Shown: positions 6,781 to 15,648, counted from the stretch's first letter. The stretch: 36,562 bases of DNA from JANLQX01 sp031423635 (GCA_031423635.1 JANPFX010000268.1:1-36562), one strand, 5' to 3'. Notes: generated from the sequence alone by a model not told the origin. Made by a program: numbers and translations.

Positions 6781-8454
6781 TCACAGCGGCGTGCGAATGA
6801 CGTCGGAGAGGACCGGCTGTCCGCTTTCATCGGGAAGGGCCTGCTCGATGAGCAGGTTGACCGATGAACCGTCGATGGTGATCACGGCCATGTCGTTGGC
6901 GAACGCGGGACCGTGGGTCAACTCCCAGGAGATCGGGCTGACCGCGGCGCGAACTGACCGTTGAAGAAACCCACCGATCACACGTCCGGGACGACTCAGA
7001 GCAGCGAGGATGACCTTGCGCTCGTGACGGGGGAGAGCTTGTCGGATCGGTGAGCATACGAGCTGGTACACACGGCTGATCGCCCCTGGTTGCGTGAAGG
7101 CGACTGCGGCGACGTAGCTGAAATGGATGTCGCCGGAGAGGACGGCGACGACTCCCGGGGGCTTTCTGTCCGATGACGCTCCCGTGCCCGCGGCGATGTC
7201 GCGGAGTAGCTCGGCCATCTTGAGGAACGACGGCTCGAACGCCGGCCAGTCCTCGAGGTCGAGCGCACGACGGAGGCGCTCGGACAACCACGCGATGCCG
7301 CGGCCCCATCGACCGTCACACAACGCGGCATTCCACAGCTGCAAGCCGTGCAGGCCACCGGTCACCAGGACGGGAAGCGAGGTCACGATGAACAACTGAT
7401 CGACATCCGCTCGGCACTGTTCGTCGACCCACTTCCAGTCGCTCGGGTTGACCATGGCCCGCTCACCGTCGAGGACCCTCGCGTTTCGGCAGTCCACCAC
7501 CACGATGCGCGTACGTTCAAGGTCGCGCACATAACTGAAGCGATACCGGCCCTCGATCGGCGTGAAGCACTCCGACCGTCGGGCCCAGTCGTTGAGCAGC
7601 GAAGCTCCGTCATCTTCGGCGAGGAGGCGTTCGAGCAGTCCATCGCGGGTAATTGCTTCAGGTGACAGGTTGCCGAGATGTTGATAGATCCAATACGACG
7701 ACATTGCTCCCGTGACGTGCTCGTCCCACCACGGCTGCTCTTGAATGTCGCGCACCCACGCCATGGATATGTTCCAGTCGTCGATCATGTCGTGGTCGTC
7801 GAAGATCATCGCCGTCGGCACGACCGAGAACAGCCATCGTTCCACCTCAGGCGTCCACGCTTCGTGGTACATCGTCACGTATTCGTCGAACCCGATGATG
7901 ATTTCGGGAGCGGTCCGATCCAGCCGCGAACGACCAAGACGGCGCCGACGTTTCACCTTTTCCTTCGCCCGGGGCGACGGTTCGTCGGCGTAGACCTGAT
8001 CGCCGATCAGCAGGAGAAGGTCGGGCCACAACGACGGGTCCTGGCCGAGCATGCGCAACCCGTGGGCCCGAAGGGAGTCCACGCCGAGGCCTCTTCGGTC
8101 TTCGGTCGCCGACAGCGACCACGGTGGCTCGTGCGGCGCTGCTGACCGACACGACCCGAACAGCACGCGAGTTGGACGGGCCGCTCCGCCGAGGGTGCGG
8201 ATCACGCTGTTCGGGAATCGGCTCCCAGGAATCGGCCAGCGAAGCGTTCCGTCAAGTCGGACGTCGTACGGGTTGGCTGAACCCGGCATGAGCCCGTCGA
8301 TGATGACGAGCGCATAGTGATGGCCGGCCACGGTGAATGTCCTCGCGTCGCGTCCGAGTATGGCGACGCGGCACGGCTCGTCTGTCTCCACGAACACCGT
8401 GGCCGCAGATTCGTCGACGAAGCGCAGCATCGGACCGAGGACCAGTTCAGCCAT
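6781..8454 (-). CDS. PhoD-like metallophosphoesterase (alkaline phosphatase D family)
   Basis: A 557-aa protein with the PhoD-type metallophosphatase order: VLFGSCRS, LLLIGDQVYADE, IFDDHDMIDDWN and VAVLSGDIHFSY, all carrying metal-binding Asp/His residues. No signal peptide or Tat motif is visible, so it may be cytosolic, unlike classical secreted PhoD. The ATG at 8454 overlaps the upstream PAP2 gene by 8 nt, so the two are translationally coupled; a much longer frame reaching 8811 runs through that gene and is rejected. It is the last gene of a five-gene operon of lipid and phosphate enzymes. It probably releases phosphate from diesters or monoesters; the substrate is unknown. Confidence 0.8.
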   Translation of the reverse strand: MAELVLGPMLRFVDESAATVFVETDEPCRVAILGRDARTFTVAGHHYALVIIDGLMPGSANPYDVRLDGTLRWPIPGSRFPNSVIRTLGGAARPTRVLFGSCRSAAPHEPPWSLSATEDRRGLGVDSLRAHGLRMLGQDPSLWPDLLLLIGDQVYADEPSPRAKEKVKRRRRLGRSRLDRTAPEIIIGFDEYVTMYHEAWTPEVERWLFSVVPTAMIFDDHDMIDDWNISMAWVRDIQEQPWWDEHVTGAMSSYWIYQHLGNLSPEAITRDGLLERLLAEDDGASLLNDWARRSECFTPIEGRYRFSYVRDLERTRIVVVDCRNARVLDGERAMVNPSDWKWVDEQCRADVDQLFIVTSLPVLVTGGLHGLQLWNAALCDGRWGRGIAWLSERLRRALDLEDWPAFEPSFLKMAELLRDIAAGTGASSDRKPPGVVAVLSGDIHFSYVAAVAFTQPGAISRVYQLVCSPIRQALPRHERKVILAALSRPGRVIGGFLQRSVRAAVSPISWELTHGPAFANDMAVITIDGSSVNLLIEQALPDESGQPVLSDVIRTPL

Positions 8455-9373
8455 GTTGCACGTCCTCCAGGCGCTGCACTTCGGTCGAGCCCGTCGGTGG
8501 GGGTGCGGTACCGGAAACGGCCGCTTCGGCGGTGATGACCGGAGCGCCGAAGCGGAGGATGCGCCCACCGAAGGCGATCGACACGAGGGTGAACCAGATC
8601 CAACCGATGGCGACACCCGCCAGAACATCGGTGAACCAATGGACCCCGAGCACGACCCGGGAACCGGCAACCGCGACGGTGAGCGCGGTCGCTCCTGCCG
8701 CAATCGCGGCTTTGACCGACGGCGAACGCCGACGACCGAGAAGAAGCGAAACGGCGGCGTAGGTCGCTGCCGCGGCAGCCGCGTGACCCGACGGGAACGA
8801 CGCACCCGCAAACCCTGTGAGCCGGGTGATGTTCGGCCGCTCGCGACCGACGATCGCCTTGATCACCGAAACAATGGCGTACTGACCACCCACGACCAGT
8901 GCGAGAAGCGGGACGACAGAGCGCCCGAGGCCGCGCCGATACTCGGCGATCGCCACGACGATGGCCACGATCACCACTACTTGGTAGCCACCGAACCGGC
9001 TGACCAAGAGCAGACCGGAAGTGGAGGAGCTCGTGGCGTGACTGGCCCCCCACTTCGCAAACGAAAGGTCATAGGAGGCCAAGCCTCGATGGGAGCTGAT
9101 CATCCGCGCCAGCACCCCGACTCCCGACAGCGCCAGGACGACGCCACCCACGGCAACCGTCAACAGCAGACCGGTCTCTGTCGTCGGGTCGAGACGGGTC
9201 GACAACATCCGGGCCAAACGTGGGTGACGTTTCGTCTCGGTGACAACCGTCGGCGTGGACACTTTCGGCGCGAGCGGATCGGTTCTCGGCCAACGTTTCG
9301 TCACGGCGTAGGCGACGATCGCAGGCGGTACTGCGCACGCCAGGACGATGGCAAGAGGTGACACGGTGCTCAT
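8447..9373 (-). CDS. PAP2-family membrane phosphatase (operon copy 2)
   Basis: A 308-aa integral membrane protein with the three PAP2 signatures: KAIVGRERP, FPSGHAAA and SRVVLGVHWFTD, which hold the catalytic His residues. About six hydrophobic helices surround them, and an extra N-terminal helix is followed by a basic segment. Enzymes of this family dephosphorylate phosphatidate, undecaprenyl diphosphate or related lipids on the membrane surface. The ATG at 9373 overlaps the stop of the lipid-kinase gene as ATGA, so the start is secure. A second PAP2 gene sits two genes upstream in the same operon, so the pair may handle different lipids. Confidence 0.85.
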   Translation of the reverse strand: MSTVSPLAIVLACAVPPAIVAYAVTKRWPRTDPLAPKVSTPTVVTETKRHPRLARMLSTRLDPTTETGLLLTVAVGGVVLALSGVGVLARMISSHRGLASYDLSFAKWGASHATSSSTSGLLLVSRFGGYQVVVIVAIVVAIAEYRRGLGRSVVPLLALVVGGQYAIVSVIKAIVGRERPNITRLTGFAGASFPSGHAAAAAATYAAVSLLLGRRRSPSVKAAIAAGATALTVAVAGSRVVLGVHWFTDVLAGVAIGWIWFTLVSIAFGGRILRFGAPVITAEAAVSGTAPPPTGSTEVQRLEDVQHG

Positions 9374-10326
9374 TCGGTTTTCAAGGATCCTGCCGCCTGC
9401 GACCCGACGGGTACCCGCACGGCAATGGCGTTCGGTCGGACGCGGATCTTGAGTCGATCGGTCTTCCCGCGTGCCCCGCCATCGACCTCATACGGGACCT
9501 TCTTCTCGAAGCGAACATCGATCTTCCCGGCTTGGGTCGAACGCACAAAGGGGGACTGGGCCATCTCGGCGTGGACGACGACTCGCCCGAGGACGCGCGC
9601 CCACTGCACGGGTCCGTCGGCGCTGACCACACCCAGATCGAGCAGGCCGTCATCGGGGGTCGCGTCCTCGAACACCTTCAGGCCGCCGATCACCGTCCCC
9701 ACGTTTCCGACGAGCACGCAACTCGTCGGTCCATCGAACCAATGGTCGCCGTTCACCCGGATTTCGGTCGACACACGCGTCGCCTTCATCGCCTTGACAC
9801 TGCTTCGCACATAGGCAATTCGACCGAGTCGTTCTTTTGCCGATGAGGACACGTTCTCCATGATGGTGCCGTCGAACCCCGCACCGCCCATCACTGCGAA
9901 GCATTCACCGTTGACCGTGCCGACGTCGATCGTCCGCTCGTCACCGTGAAGAGCAACCTTCACGGCGTCGACGATGGTCATGGGGATGTTCAGGTTCGTG
10001 GCGAGGAGATTGGCTGTCCCGGCTGGTATGACAGCGATCGCAACGCCCTTCCCCGCGGCCACATCGATGCAGCGTTGAACCATCCCGTCGCCGCCCCAGA
10101 TCACGAGAAGTTCGGCGCCGGCATCGAGGGCTTCCTTGACGCGCTTGGGCGCTCTGCTGCTCTTGTCCACCTCGTGCCACATCGGTTCGCGAACGCCGTG
10201 CGAAGCCAGCTCGCGGCGAAGTTCCGGTAGGCCACCCTCGAGGGTCTTACCGTTGTGCGCGATGACCGCGACCTTCACTCCGGCATTCGTGCTTCCGGCG
10301 GCGTGCGCTGAATCAGACGGCTTCAT
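9370..10326 (-). CDS. Diacylglycerol-kinase-family lipid kinase
   Basis: A 318-aa soluble protein with the DAGK catalytic layout: VIAHNGKTLEGG near residue 20, the nucleotide site VIWGGDGMVQRCID, PAGTANLLATNL, then DVGTVNGECFAVMGGAGFDG. The usual GGDGT is GGDGM here. The family phosphorylates diacylglycerol, ceramide or sphingosine-like lipids with ATP, the reverse of what PAP2 enzymes do. The ATG at 10326 has AAGGAG upstream and overlaps the preceding PAP2 gene by 14 nt. It sits between two PAP2 genes, which suggests a phosphorylation/dephosphorylation cycle of one lipid pool; that is inference. Confidence 0.85.
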   Translation of the reverse strand: MKPSDSAHAAGSTNAGVKVAVIAHNGKTLEGGLPELRRELASHGVREPMWHEVDKSSRAPKRVKEALDAGAELLVIWGGDGMVQRCIDVAAGKGVAIAVIPAGTANLLATNLNIPMTIVDAVKVALHGDERTIDVGTVNGECFAVMGGAGFDGTIMENVSSSAKERLGRIAYVRSSVKAMKATRVSTEIRVNGDHWFDGPTSCVLVGNVGTVIGGLKVFEDATPDDGLLDLGVVSADGPVQWARVLGRVVVHAEMAQSPFVRSTQAGKIDVRFEKKVPYEVDGGARGKTDRLKIRVRPNAIAVRVPVGSQAAGSLKTE

Positions 10327-11104
10327 CGGTGCTCCTTCGAATCGTATGAGTTGAAACCGGGGGTGTTCTCTGGTCTTCTACGGGCCGAACAGCGGACTCG
10401 AGGATCGGGCGACCGAATGCTCGCCATCCCACAACGCAGATCGCGGTCCCCAGCAGCGCCCCGGCGGCGACGTCGAGTGGATGATGCATGCCGCGGTACA
10501 TGCGCGCCCATCCGACCATGGCGGCGGCGAGTGCGGTCCAGATCCACGCCACGCCACGCGCCAATCGGTTGGGAGTCACCAAGCGGACCAGCAAGGCGAT
10601 CGTTCCGTAGAGCGCAATGGTGGCGGCGATGTGACCCGAGGGGAAGCTGCCGGTGCTGGGGACCGAGCCGAGGTGAGCGACGTCGGGACGCGCACGACCG
10701 ACGGTGTAGGACACCGTGAGGAACACGCCGAGTTCGAGGGCGAGCACAGCAGCGATCCAGAGAACGAGAAGCCACCGACGGCGAAAGGCACAAACCAGAG
10801 CCACTGAAGCGCCGACAGCGACGATCGAGGGAGCATCAGCCATGAACGACCACCTCGACGACCAGTGGATCAACCCGGCTGTTCGGTGCATCGAGAGGTC
10901 GCGGATGACCCGCCCGTCCCAGGCCATCAGCGCCGAGTGTTCGATGACCCGGGTCAGGAACATCCCGATGCCGATCAACGCAACGCTGACCACCACATAG
11001 CCGGTGACGATCTCACGGAACACCCGATCCCGTCGTGTGTCGATCACGTCCGGTTCACCTTGGCGACCCGCAGACCGACCTGTCGTCGTTTGGATTGTGT
11101 TCAC
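10313..11104 (-). CDS. PAP2-family membrane phosphatase (operon copy 1)
   Basis: A 263-aa membrane protein. Motifs: VGRARPD, SFPSGHIAAT and ARMYRGMHHPLDVAAG, the canonical PAP2 set, with about six transmembrane helices. The GTG at 11104 overlaps the stop of the DUF1206 gene as GTGA and is chosen for that coupling. A second in-frame GTG about 57 nt downstream (peptide VIDTRRDRVF) has a better AAGGTG ribosome site and would give a shorter form. It shares little with the other PAP2 protein of the operon outside the motifs, so it is not a recent duplicate. Confidence 0.8.
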   Translation of the reverse strand: MNTIQTTTGRSAGRQGEPDVIDTRRDRVFREIVTGYVVVSVALIGIGMFLTRVIEHSALMAWDGRVIRDLSMHRTAGLIHWSSRWSFMADAPSIVAVGASVALVCAFRRRWLLVLWIAAVLALELGVFLTVSYTVGRARPDVAHLGSVPSTGSFPSGHIAATIALYGTIALLVRLVTPNRLARGVAWIWTALAAAMVGWARMYRGMHHPLDVAAGALLGTAICVVGWRAFGRPILESAVRPVEDQRTPPVSTHTIRRSTDEAV

Positions 11105-11961
11105 GGAGCACGCAACTCTCGACGATTGAACGTGAGTAAGCAGAAGACGCCGTAGACCACGAATCCGACTGCCACGATCGAGACCAGTGCCTGTCCCCAT
11201 CCATGAACGGCAACGCGGCGCAACGCATCGTCGAGACCGGCACCTTCCGAGGCCCGATCGGTCATGGCTTCACGCACGAGGAAGTATCCGATCAGTGCTA
11301 TCGCCACGCCTCGTCCGATCTCTCCGACGATTCCGAGAGAACGAACGAAGCGCAATCGCGACTTCGACATACCAGAGCTGCGGATCTCTTCGAGGACATC
11401 TCCCTGTACTCCTTTCATCACTCGATACACACCGGCGCCGACGGCGACAACGCCGAACACTCCGAGTAGCCACCGTCCGCCGGAACTCGCCAAGAATCCG
11501 GACGACAGGTCTCGAGCCTTGCTATCGCCGTCTACCCGCTGCGATGGCGTCCTTGCCAGGCCTATCGCCGTGAGTCCGAACGAGAGGTACAGCGCAGCGC
11601 TCACGAGATACCCAGTGCGTTTTGCCATGCTCTCGGCATCGGTGTGACCCGGAGCGAATGCGGTGTAGAGGCGCCACGCCGCGTACAACACCAGCCCGAC
11701 GGCAAGAGCGACGAGCAACACGCGACCGCCCGGAAACGTGGCCAGTTCTTTGATGGCGCCGGTGGGACTCGCTTCTCCGTTCGGTCCGGATGTCGGTCGG
11801 AGTCCGAGCGACCGAACCGCAATGGTCGACGCGAGTGCACCGGCGAGTACGTAGACGATTCCTTTGGCGAACCACCCGTATCGTGCGACGGCGACGATGG
11901 TCGCACGACTCGGAGCCGGTGTTCTCCTGAGGGACGGTGAGTGATCCTTGACGGTTGACAC
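11101..11961 (-). CDS. DUF1206 membrane protein
   Basis: A 286-aa membrane protein with three repeats of a paired-helix unit, each opening with an aromatic/Gly signature: RYGWFAKGIVYVLAG, KRTGYLVSAALYLSFG and SLGIVGEIGRGVAIALIGYF. This threefold pattern is DUF1206, whose function is not established. The start is GTG 11961, because CGGAGGAG lies 4 nt upstream; the frame can be extended 7 codons to 11982 but that start lacks a ribosome site. It is the first gene of the operon that continues to 6781, and its promoter at 12005-12029 has both boxes at consensus. Confidence 0.8.
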   Translation of the reverse strand: MSTVKDHSPSLRRTPAPSRATIVAVARYGWFAKGIVYVLAGALASTIAVRSLGLRPTSGPNGEASPTGAIKELATFPGGRVLLVALAVGLVLYAAWRLYTAFAPGHTDAESMAKRTGYLVSAALYLSFGLTAIGLARTPSQRVDGDSKARDLSSGFLASSGGRWLLGVFGVVAVGAGVYRVMKGVQGDVLEEIRSSGMSKSRLRFVRSLGIVGEIGRGVAIALIGYFLVREAMTDRASEGAGLDDALRRVAVHGWGQALVSIVAVGFVVYGVFCLLTFNRRELRAP

Positions 11962-12004
11962 GGCGCTCCTCCGGAGATCCACGGCGGCTTCTCAGACACC
12001 TTCG

Positions 12005-12029
12005 GTACCCGAACTGCAGGCGTCGAAAC
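12005..12029 (-). promoter_or_regulatory. Sigma-B/F-type promoter of the DUF1206-PAP2-DAGK-PAP2-PhoD operon
   Basis: Minus strand: GTTT (12029-12026), 15 nt, GGGTAC (12010-12005), both boxes at consensus. The leader to GTG 11961 is about 36 nt and contains GGAGGAG. One promoter would control about 5.2 kb of coupled genes. Confidence 0.7.
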
Positions 12030-12083
12030 ACGACTACGTCCGCTTCTCGATTCGTCGTCGGGGTGACCTTGTTCGGGTCTCCA

Positions 12084-12109
12084 GGTTCGGCGGAAGCCAA
12101 TCCGGGTAG
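12084..12109 (+). promoter_or_regulatory. Sigma-B/F-like promoter of the YihY gene (leaderless)
   Basis: GGTT (12084-12087, one mismatch to GTTT), 16 nt, GGGTAG (12104-12109). The -10 box ends exactly 9 nt before GTG 12119, as in five other genes of this window. Confidence 0.5.
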
Positions 12110-12118
12110 TCAGGATGC

Positions 12119-13141
12119 GTGCCTGATGGATCAGACGAACCGCGACATTTCACCGAGGCGGTAACCCCGTCCGTCATTCGTCGAAATCCTTTGGATCGCG
12201 CGATCCGGGCAGTGGACGCGTGGCAGCAGAAATCGGTCCGCGCGGGATTCGTCTTCGGGGTCATCAAGAAGTTCGGTGACGATCGCGGTGGTCAATTGGC
12301 GGCGCTCATCTCATTCTCGGCATTCCTTGCGTTCTTCCCGCTCATGCTCGTCGTGGTCACGGCGACGGCCTTTCTGGCCCAGCGCCATCCGGGTGTTGCT
12401 GACCGGATCCGAACATCGGCCGTGGCCCAGTTCCCCGTTGTCGGAGCCGAACTGACGAGCAACGAGCGAGCGCTTCCGGGGAGTGGGCTAGGGCTTGGGA
12501 TCGGCCTCGCCGGACTGTTGTGGGGAGGATTCGGAGTGACGCAGTCGCTGCAATACGCGTTTCACGAGCTGTGGCACGTTCCCCACAAACATCGCCCTTC
12601 GTTCGTTCTTCGAATGGCCCGAGGCTTCGGGGTGTTCGGAGTGATCGTCGTGGGGGTCCTTGCCAGCGCCACGCTTGGCCTCGTCGGCACGTTGGTCCGC
12701 AATTCGATCCTCGCCGGTGCCTTCGGCCTACTTGCGGCAACTGCGGTCAGCATGGGTTTGTTCGTCGTCGTCTTCTGGTTGCTCAGCCCCAGGTCGCTCC
12801 CCTTGAAAAGTCTCCTGCCCGGAGCGGTCCTGTCGGCGTTCGGCTGGCAGGCGCTCCAGCTTCTCGGTCTGCGGCTGGTCAGTCACCAACTGCGCCGAAG
12901 CTCGCAGCTCTACGGCGCGATCGGGGCGGCTCTCGGACTGCTGTGGTTTCTCGTTCTGGGGACGCAGGTCCTTCTGTACTCGCTCGAAGTGACGGTTGTA
13001 AGCGCACAGAAGCTATGGCCCCGCTCCATCCTCCAGCCTCCATTGACAGCATCTGACGTGACCCTCCTGGAGGCGATGGCCAAGCAGGAAGAACGCCGGC
13101 CCGAAGAGCACGTTTCGGTCAGCTTTGATACCCGGCTGTAG
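12119..13141 (+). CDS. YihY/BrkB-family inner membrane protein
   Basis: A 340-aa polytopic membrane protein with the YihY/virulence-factor BrkB pattern: a cytosolic N terminus, DDRGGQLAALISFSAFLAFFPLMLV as first helix, then LLWGGFGVTQSLQYAFHELWHV, four more helices, and SSQLYGAIGAALGLLWFLVLGTQVLLYSLEV near the C terminus. The family was once called ribonuclease BN, which is not correct for this protein. The GTG at 12119 lies 9 nt after a -10 box, so translation is likely leaderless. The charged tail after about 300 is probably cytosolic. The substrate is unknown. Confidence 0.85.
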   Translation: MPDGSDEPRHFTEAVTPSVIRRNPLDRAIRAVDAWQQKSVRAGFVFGVIKKFGDDRGGQLAALISFSAFLAFFPLMLVVVTATAFLAQRHPGVADRIRTSAVAQFPVVGAELTSNERALPGSGLGLGIGLAGLLWGGFGVTQSLQYAFHELWHVPHKHRPSFVLRMARGFGVFGVIVVGVLASATLGLVGTLVRNSILAGAFGLLAATAVSMGLFVVVFWLLSPRSLPLKSLLPGAVLSAFGWQALQLLGLRLVSHQLRRSSQLYGAIGAALGLLWFLVLGTQVLLYSLEVTVVSAQKLWPRSILQPPLTASDVTLLEAMAKQEERRPEEHVSVSFDTRL

Positions 13142-13154
13142 GTCGCTGCGCCCG

Positions 13155-13206
13155 GTGCCAGGTCATGTGCCGGGTCACGCCAAGTGCCCGGGATTACGTG
13201 CCCGGG
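13155..13206. repeat. Four spaced copies of GTGCC-GG
   Basis: Copies at 13155 (GTGCCAGG), 13167 (GTGCCGGG), 13184 (GTGCCCGGG) and 13198 (GTGCCCGGG), 12-17 nt apart, immediately upstream of the promoter at 13206. The last copy overlaps the -35 box. It could be an operator array or a dispersed intergenic repeat; the sequence alone does not decide. Confidence 0.5.
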
Positions 13207-13231
13207 TTTCATTGACACCGATCTTGGGCAC
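13206..13231 (+). promoter_or_regulatory. Sigma-B/F-type promoter upstream of the Pro-rich peptide and AI-2E-type genes
   Basis: GTTT (13206-13209), 16 nt, GGGCAC (13226-13231). The ATG at 13241 follows after exactly 9 nt. Confidence 0.55.
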
Positions 13232-13240
13232 TGCGATGCG

Positions 13241-13402
13241 ATGAGCATAGGAATCCGTGAGAGTGCTGTGGTCGGCCGAGGGTCGATGCCCAACCCCGAG
13301 CCGTCGCCGCCGCCGATCCCCCCCAGGCCGGGTGATCCCCTTCCCCCGACACCCTCGCCGCCGCCTTCACCCGTCGTTCCCGACGTCGTGGCGTCCGCCT
13401 AA
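13241..13402 (+). CDS. Small proline-rich peptide (53 aa)
   Basis: A 53-aa frame with the N-terminal part MSIGIRESAVVGRG followed by a Pro/Ser tail (PEPSPPPIPPRPGDPLPPTP and so on). No family is recognised and no hydrophobic segment is present. The start at 13241 is chosen because it sits exactly 9 nt after the -10 box at 13226-13231, the spacing seen in five other genes here. A shorter form from ATG 13286 has a GAGGG ribosome site. It lies 41 nt upstream of the permease gene and would share its transcript. Confidence 0.45.
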   Translation: MSIGIRESAVVGRGSMPNPEPSPPPIPPRPGDPLPPTPSPPPSPVVPDVVASA

Positions 13403-13443
13403 CCCCGCGTAAACGACGAGCGGGTCGGCGACCGGAGATGTCG

Positions 13444-15609
13444 GTGGAAACTAGCGTGAACCCGAGTCGCAGCGCCGGGCCGGCGGTCGCGCTCACACCC
13501 CGTCTGCTGGCTGCTGTCGCCGCCGGGGTGGTTGCCGCCTTGGGCGTCCTGTCCATTGCGGAACGAGCAACACGCGTTCTTGGTTGGGCCGTCGCCGCGA
13601 CCGTGGGGGCCACCCTTGCCGCGGCCGTGATCAGCCGGGTGGAGAAGGTCCTCGGCCATCGTGTCGCGATTGTCGTCACCACGCTCGGCTTCTCGAGCGG
13701 CGTCGCCTTGGTCGCCTGGCGCCTGTTCGGTGAGCTCCGTCGAGGAACGACCACACTTCAGGTTGTCCTTCCCCGGGCAATCCGGCGTCTTGAGCGCTCG
13801 GACGGGGGGGCAGCTCAATTTGCACGCGAGTTCGGCCTTCGGATGAAGGTCGAACGCATTCTGACCCGTCTTCCGGGACAGATCGCCGGTGGAACACCCG
13901 CAGAAGTCGCCCGGACCGCCGGAACGCGCGGCGCAGCCTTCATCGCCGGACTGGTCCTCACCTGCTTCCTCTGCGCCGGTGGGCGGCGGTCGTTCTCGGG
14001 CCTCCTGACATGGGTTCCCGAACGAAGGGGTCGGATGCTCAATCGGCACGCCGTCGGACAACTGATGGAACGAGCTCATCGCCGCGCCAGTGATGTGCTC
14101 TTGTTCTCGGCGGTCAAGGCAGTCGTCGTCGGGACGTTCGTCGGCGGAGCCTTCTCGATTCTTTCGGTTCCCGGAGCAACTGTCTTCGGCGCACTGTTCG
14201 CGTTCGCGTCCATCGTTCCGGGGGTGGGTCCGGTTGCCGCGGTCGTCGGGATCGGAGCCCTGTGTGGGATTGCCCACGGCCCGGAACTCTGGCTGGGGCT
14301 GACTGTTCTCGTGGTGGTCTCGCTCGCAGATCGAATCACCCATAGGCGATGGGTCAGCAAGGGCATGCTCGATATGGGACCGGTCATCGGAACTGCCGCG
14401 CTTGTCGGCGGCTTCGAGGTCGGCGGGCTGGGTACTGCGTTGTGCGGCGTCGCGGTAGCGGCATTCCTCTCCGCGCTGTGGGCTGAGTTCGTCAAGCTCA
14501 ACGACCGATGGTCGTGCAACCACCCCGAATCGGAAGCGCCGACCGGAGACCAGTCGCAAACCGAGCGTTCGCCCACCACGATGGCCGCGGGCTTCCTCGG
14601 AGCCGGCGCGGTGACGATTGGCGCTCGGGTAACGATCTCTGCGGTCCGGTCTGTACACGGAACGGCGGTCCTCGTGCTCATCGCGTTCGTTCTTGCTCTT
14701 GCCGTTGAGCGAATCGTGGGACCGATCGCTCGACGATTGCACGGAAATCGCGGCGTGGCCGTGGCCGCAGTGGGAGCAACACTGCTGCTCGTCCTCACCG
14801 GAGCCGGGCTGATGATCACCCCAGCCTTTGCGAAGAAGGCGCAGTCGTTCGGCCGGGAGCTACCCCGACTGACCGAACGACTCGACGAGGTTCCGCTGGT
14901 GGGCAGTCGCCTTCGCCGCGCGGACGTTGGTGACAGTGTCCAGCGCTGGCTGCGAGACCTGCCGGCAAACCTCGGTCACGACAGCGCCCGGATGAGCACG
15001 GCCGTCGTCGGCGCCGTGGACATGTTGGTGGCTTCGACCGTCGTCGTCCTCCTGGCGTTGTCGATGGTCGTCGATGGACCTCGACTCATCCGGTCGGTCC
15101 GGCGCGTCATGACGCCACGCCGACGACGCGTGTTCGATCAGTCGACAGTGCTGGTTGTCGATGTCGTCGGACGGTACTTCGCCGGCTCGCTTCTCGTCGC
15201 GTTGCTCGCGGGAGCGATGGCAGCGGCGGTTGGACTCACGCTCGGTGTCGTCCTCGCACCGCTCGCAGCAGTCTGGATTGCCATGACCAACCTGATACCC
15301 CAGGTGGGCGGCCTGTTGGGTGGCGCGGTGTTCGTCGTTCTGGGTTTCGTCACCAGCCCCACGGTCGGTCTCGCGTGCCTGGTCTACTTCTTGACGTACC
15401 AACAGTTCGAGAACCACGTCATCCAACCCGCGGTGATCGGCAAGGCGGTATCGATGTCACCGGCGGCCACGATGATCGTGGCGCTGGTTGGAGGGGCGGC
15501 CCTTGGCATTCCTGGAGCGATGATCGCCGTTCCCGTGGTCGGTGCGGTGAAGGTCGTCGCCGGCCGGATCCGCGAACGCAACACCACCGGGGTCCGTTCG
15601 GACCAGTAG
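13444..15609 (+). CDS. Tandem-fused AI-2E/PerM-type permease
   Basis: About 721 residues, roughly twice the usual length of an AI-2E (formerly UPF0118/PerM) family protein. Both halves contain the family's C-terminal core: residues about 235-340 with ASIVPGVGPVAAVVGI and GTALCGVAVAAFL, and about 600-700 with MTNLIPQVGGLLGG, TYQQFENHVIQPAVIG and GIPGAMIAVPVVGAVK. The second half is closer to consensus and the first looks degenerate, so one half may be structural. The family exports AI-2 or acts as an ion antiporter. GTG 13444 is preferred, since GGAG is 6 nt upstream; ATG 13438 is too close to that site. Confidence 0.75.
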   Translation: METSVNPSRSAGPAVALTPRLLAAVAAGVVAALGVLSIAERATRVLGWAVAATVGATLAAAVISRVEKVLGHRVAIVVTTLGFSSGVALVAWRLFGELRRGTTTLQVVLPRAIRRLERSDGGAAQFAREFGLRMKVERILTRLPGQIAGGTPAEVARTAGTRGAAFIAGLVLTCFLCAGGRRSFSGLLTWVPERRGRMLNRHAVGQLMERAHRRASDVLLFSAVKAVVVGTFVGGAFSILSVPGATVFGALFAFASIVPGVGPVAAVVGIGALCGIAHGPELWLGLTVLVVVSLADRITHRRWVSKGMLDMGPVIGTAALVGGFEVGGLGTALCGVAVAAFLSALWAEFVKLNDRWSCNHPESEAPTGDQSQTERSPTTMAAGFLGAGAVTIGARVTISAVRSVHGTAVLVLIAFVLALAVERIVGPIARRLHGNRGVAVAAVGATLLLVLTGAGLMITPAFAKKAQSFGRELPRLTERLDEVPLVGSRLRRADVGDSVQRWLRDLPANLGHDSARMSTAVVGAVDMLVASTVVVLLALSMVVDGPRLIRSVRRVMTPRRRRVFDQSTVLVVDVVGRYFAGSLLVALLAGAMAAAVGLTLGVVLAPLAAVWIAMTNLIPQVGGLLGGAVFVVLGFVTSPTVGLACLVYFLTYQQFENHVIQPAVIGKAVSMSPAATMIVALVGGAALGIPGAMIAVPVVGAVKVVAGRIRERNTTGVRSDQ

Positions 15610-15648
15610 CTCCGCGCTCTGCTCAACGCGGCGTAGCCAAGCTCACAA

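Noticed and set aside
8333..9361. A 342-codon plus-strand frame
   Set aside because: Antisense to the phoD-like and PAP2 genes; Arg/Asp/Gly-rich, no domain.
13399..14742. A 447-codon minus-strand frame
   Set aside because: Antisense to the AI-2E-type gene, composition biased (Asp/Arg/Ser/Gly), no recognisable domain.
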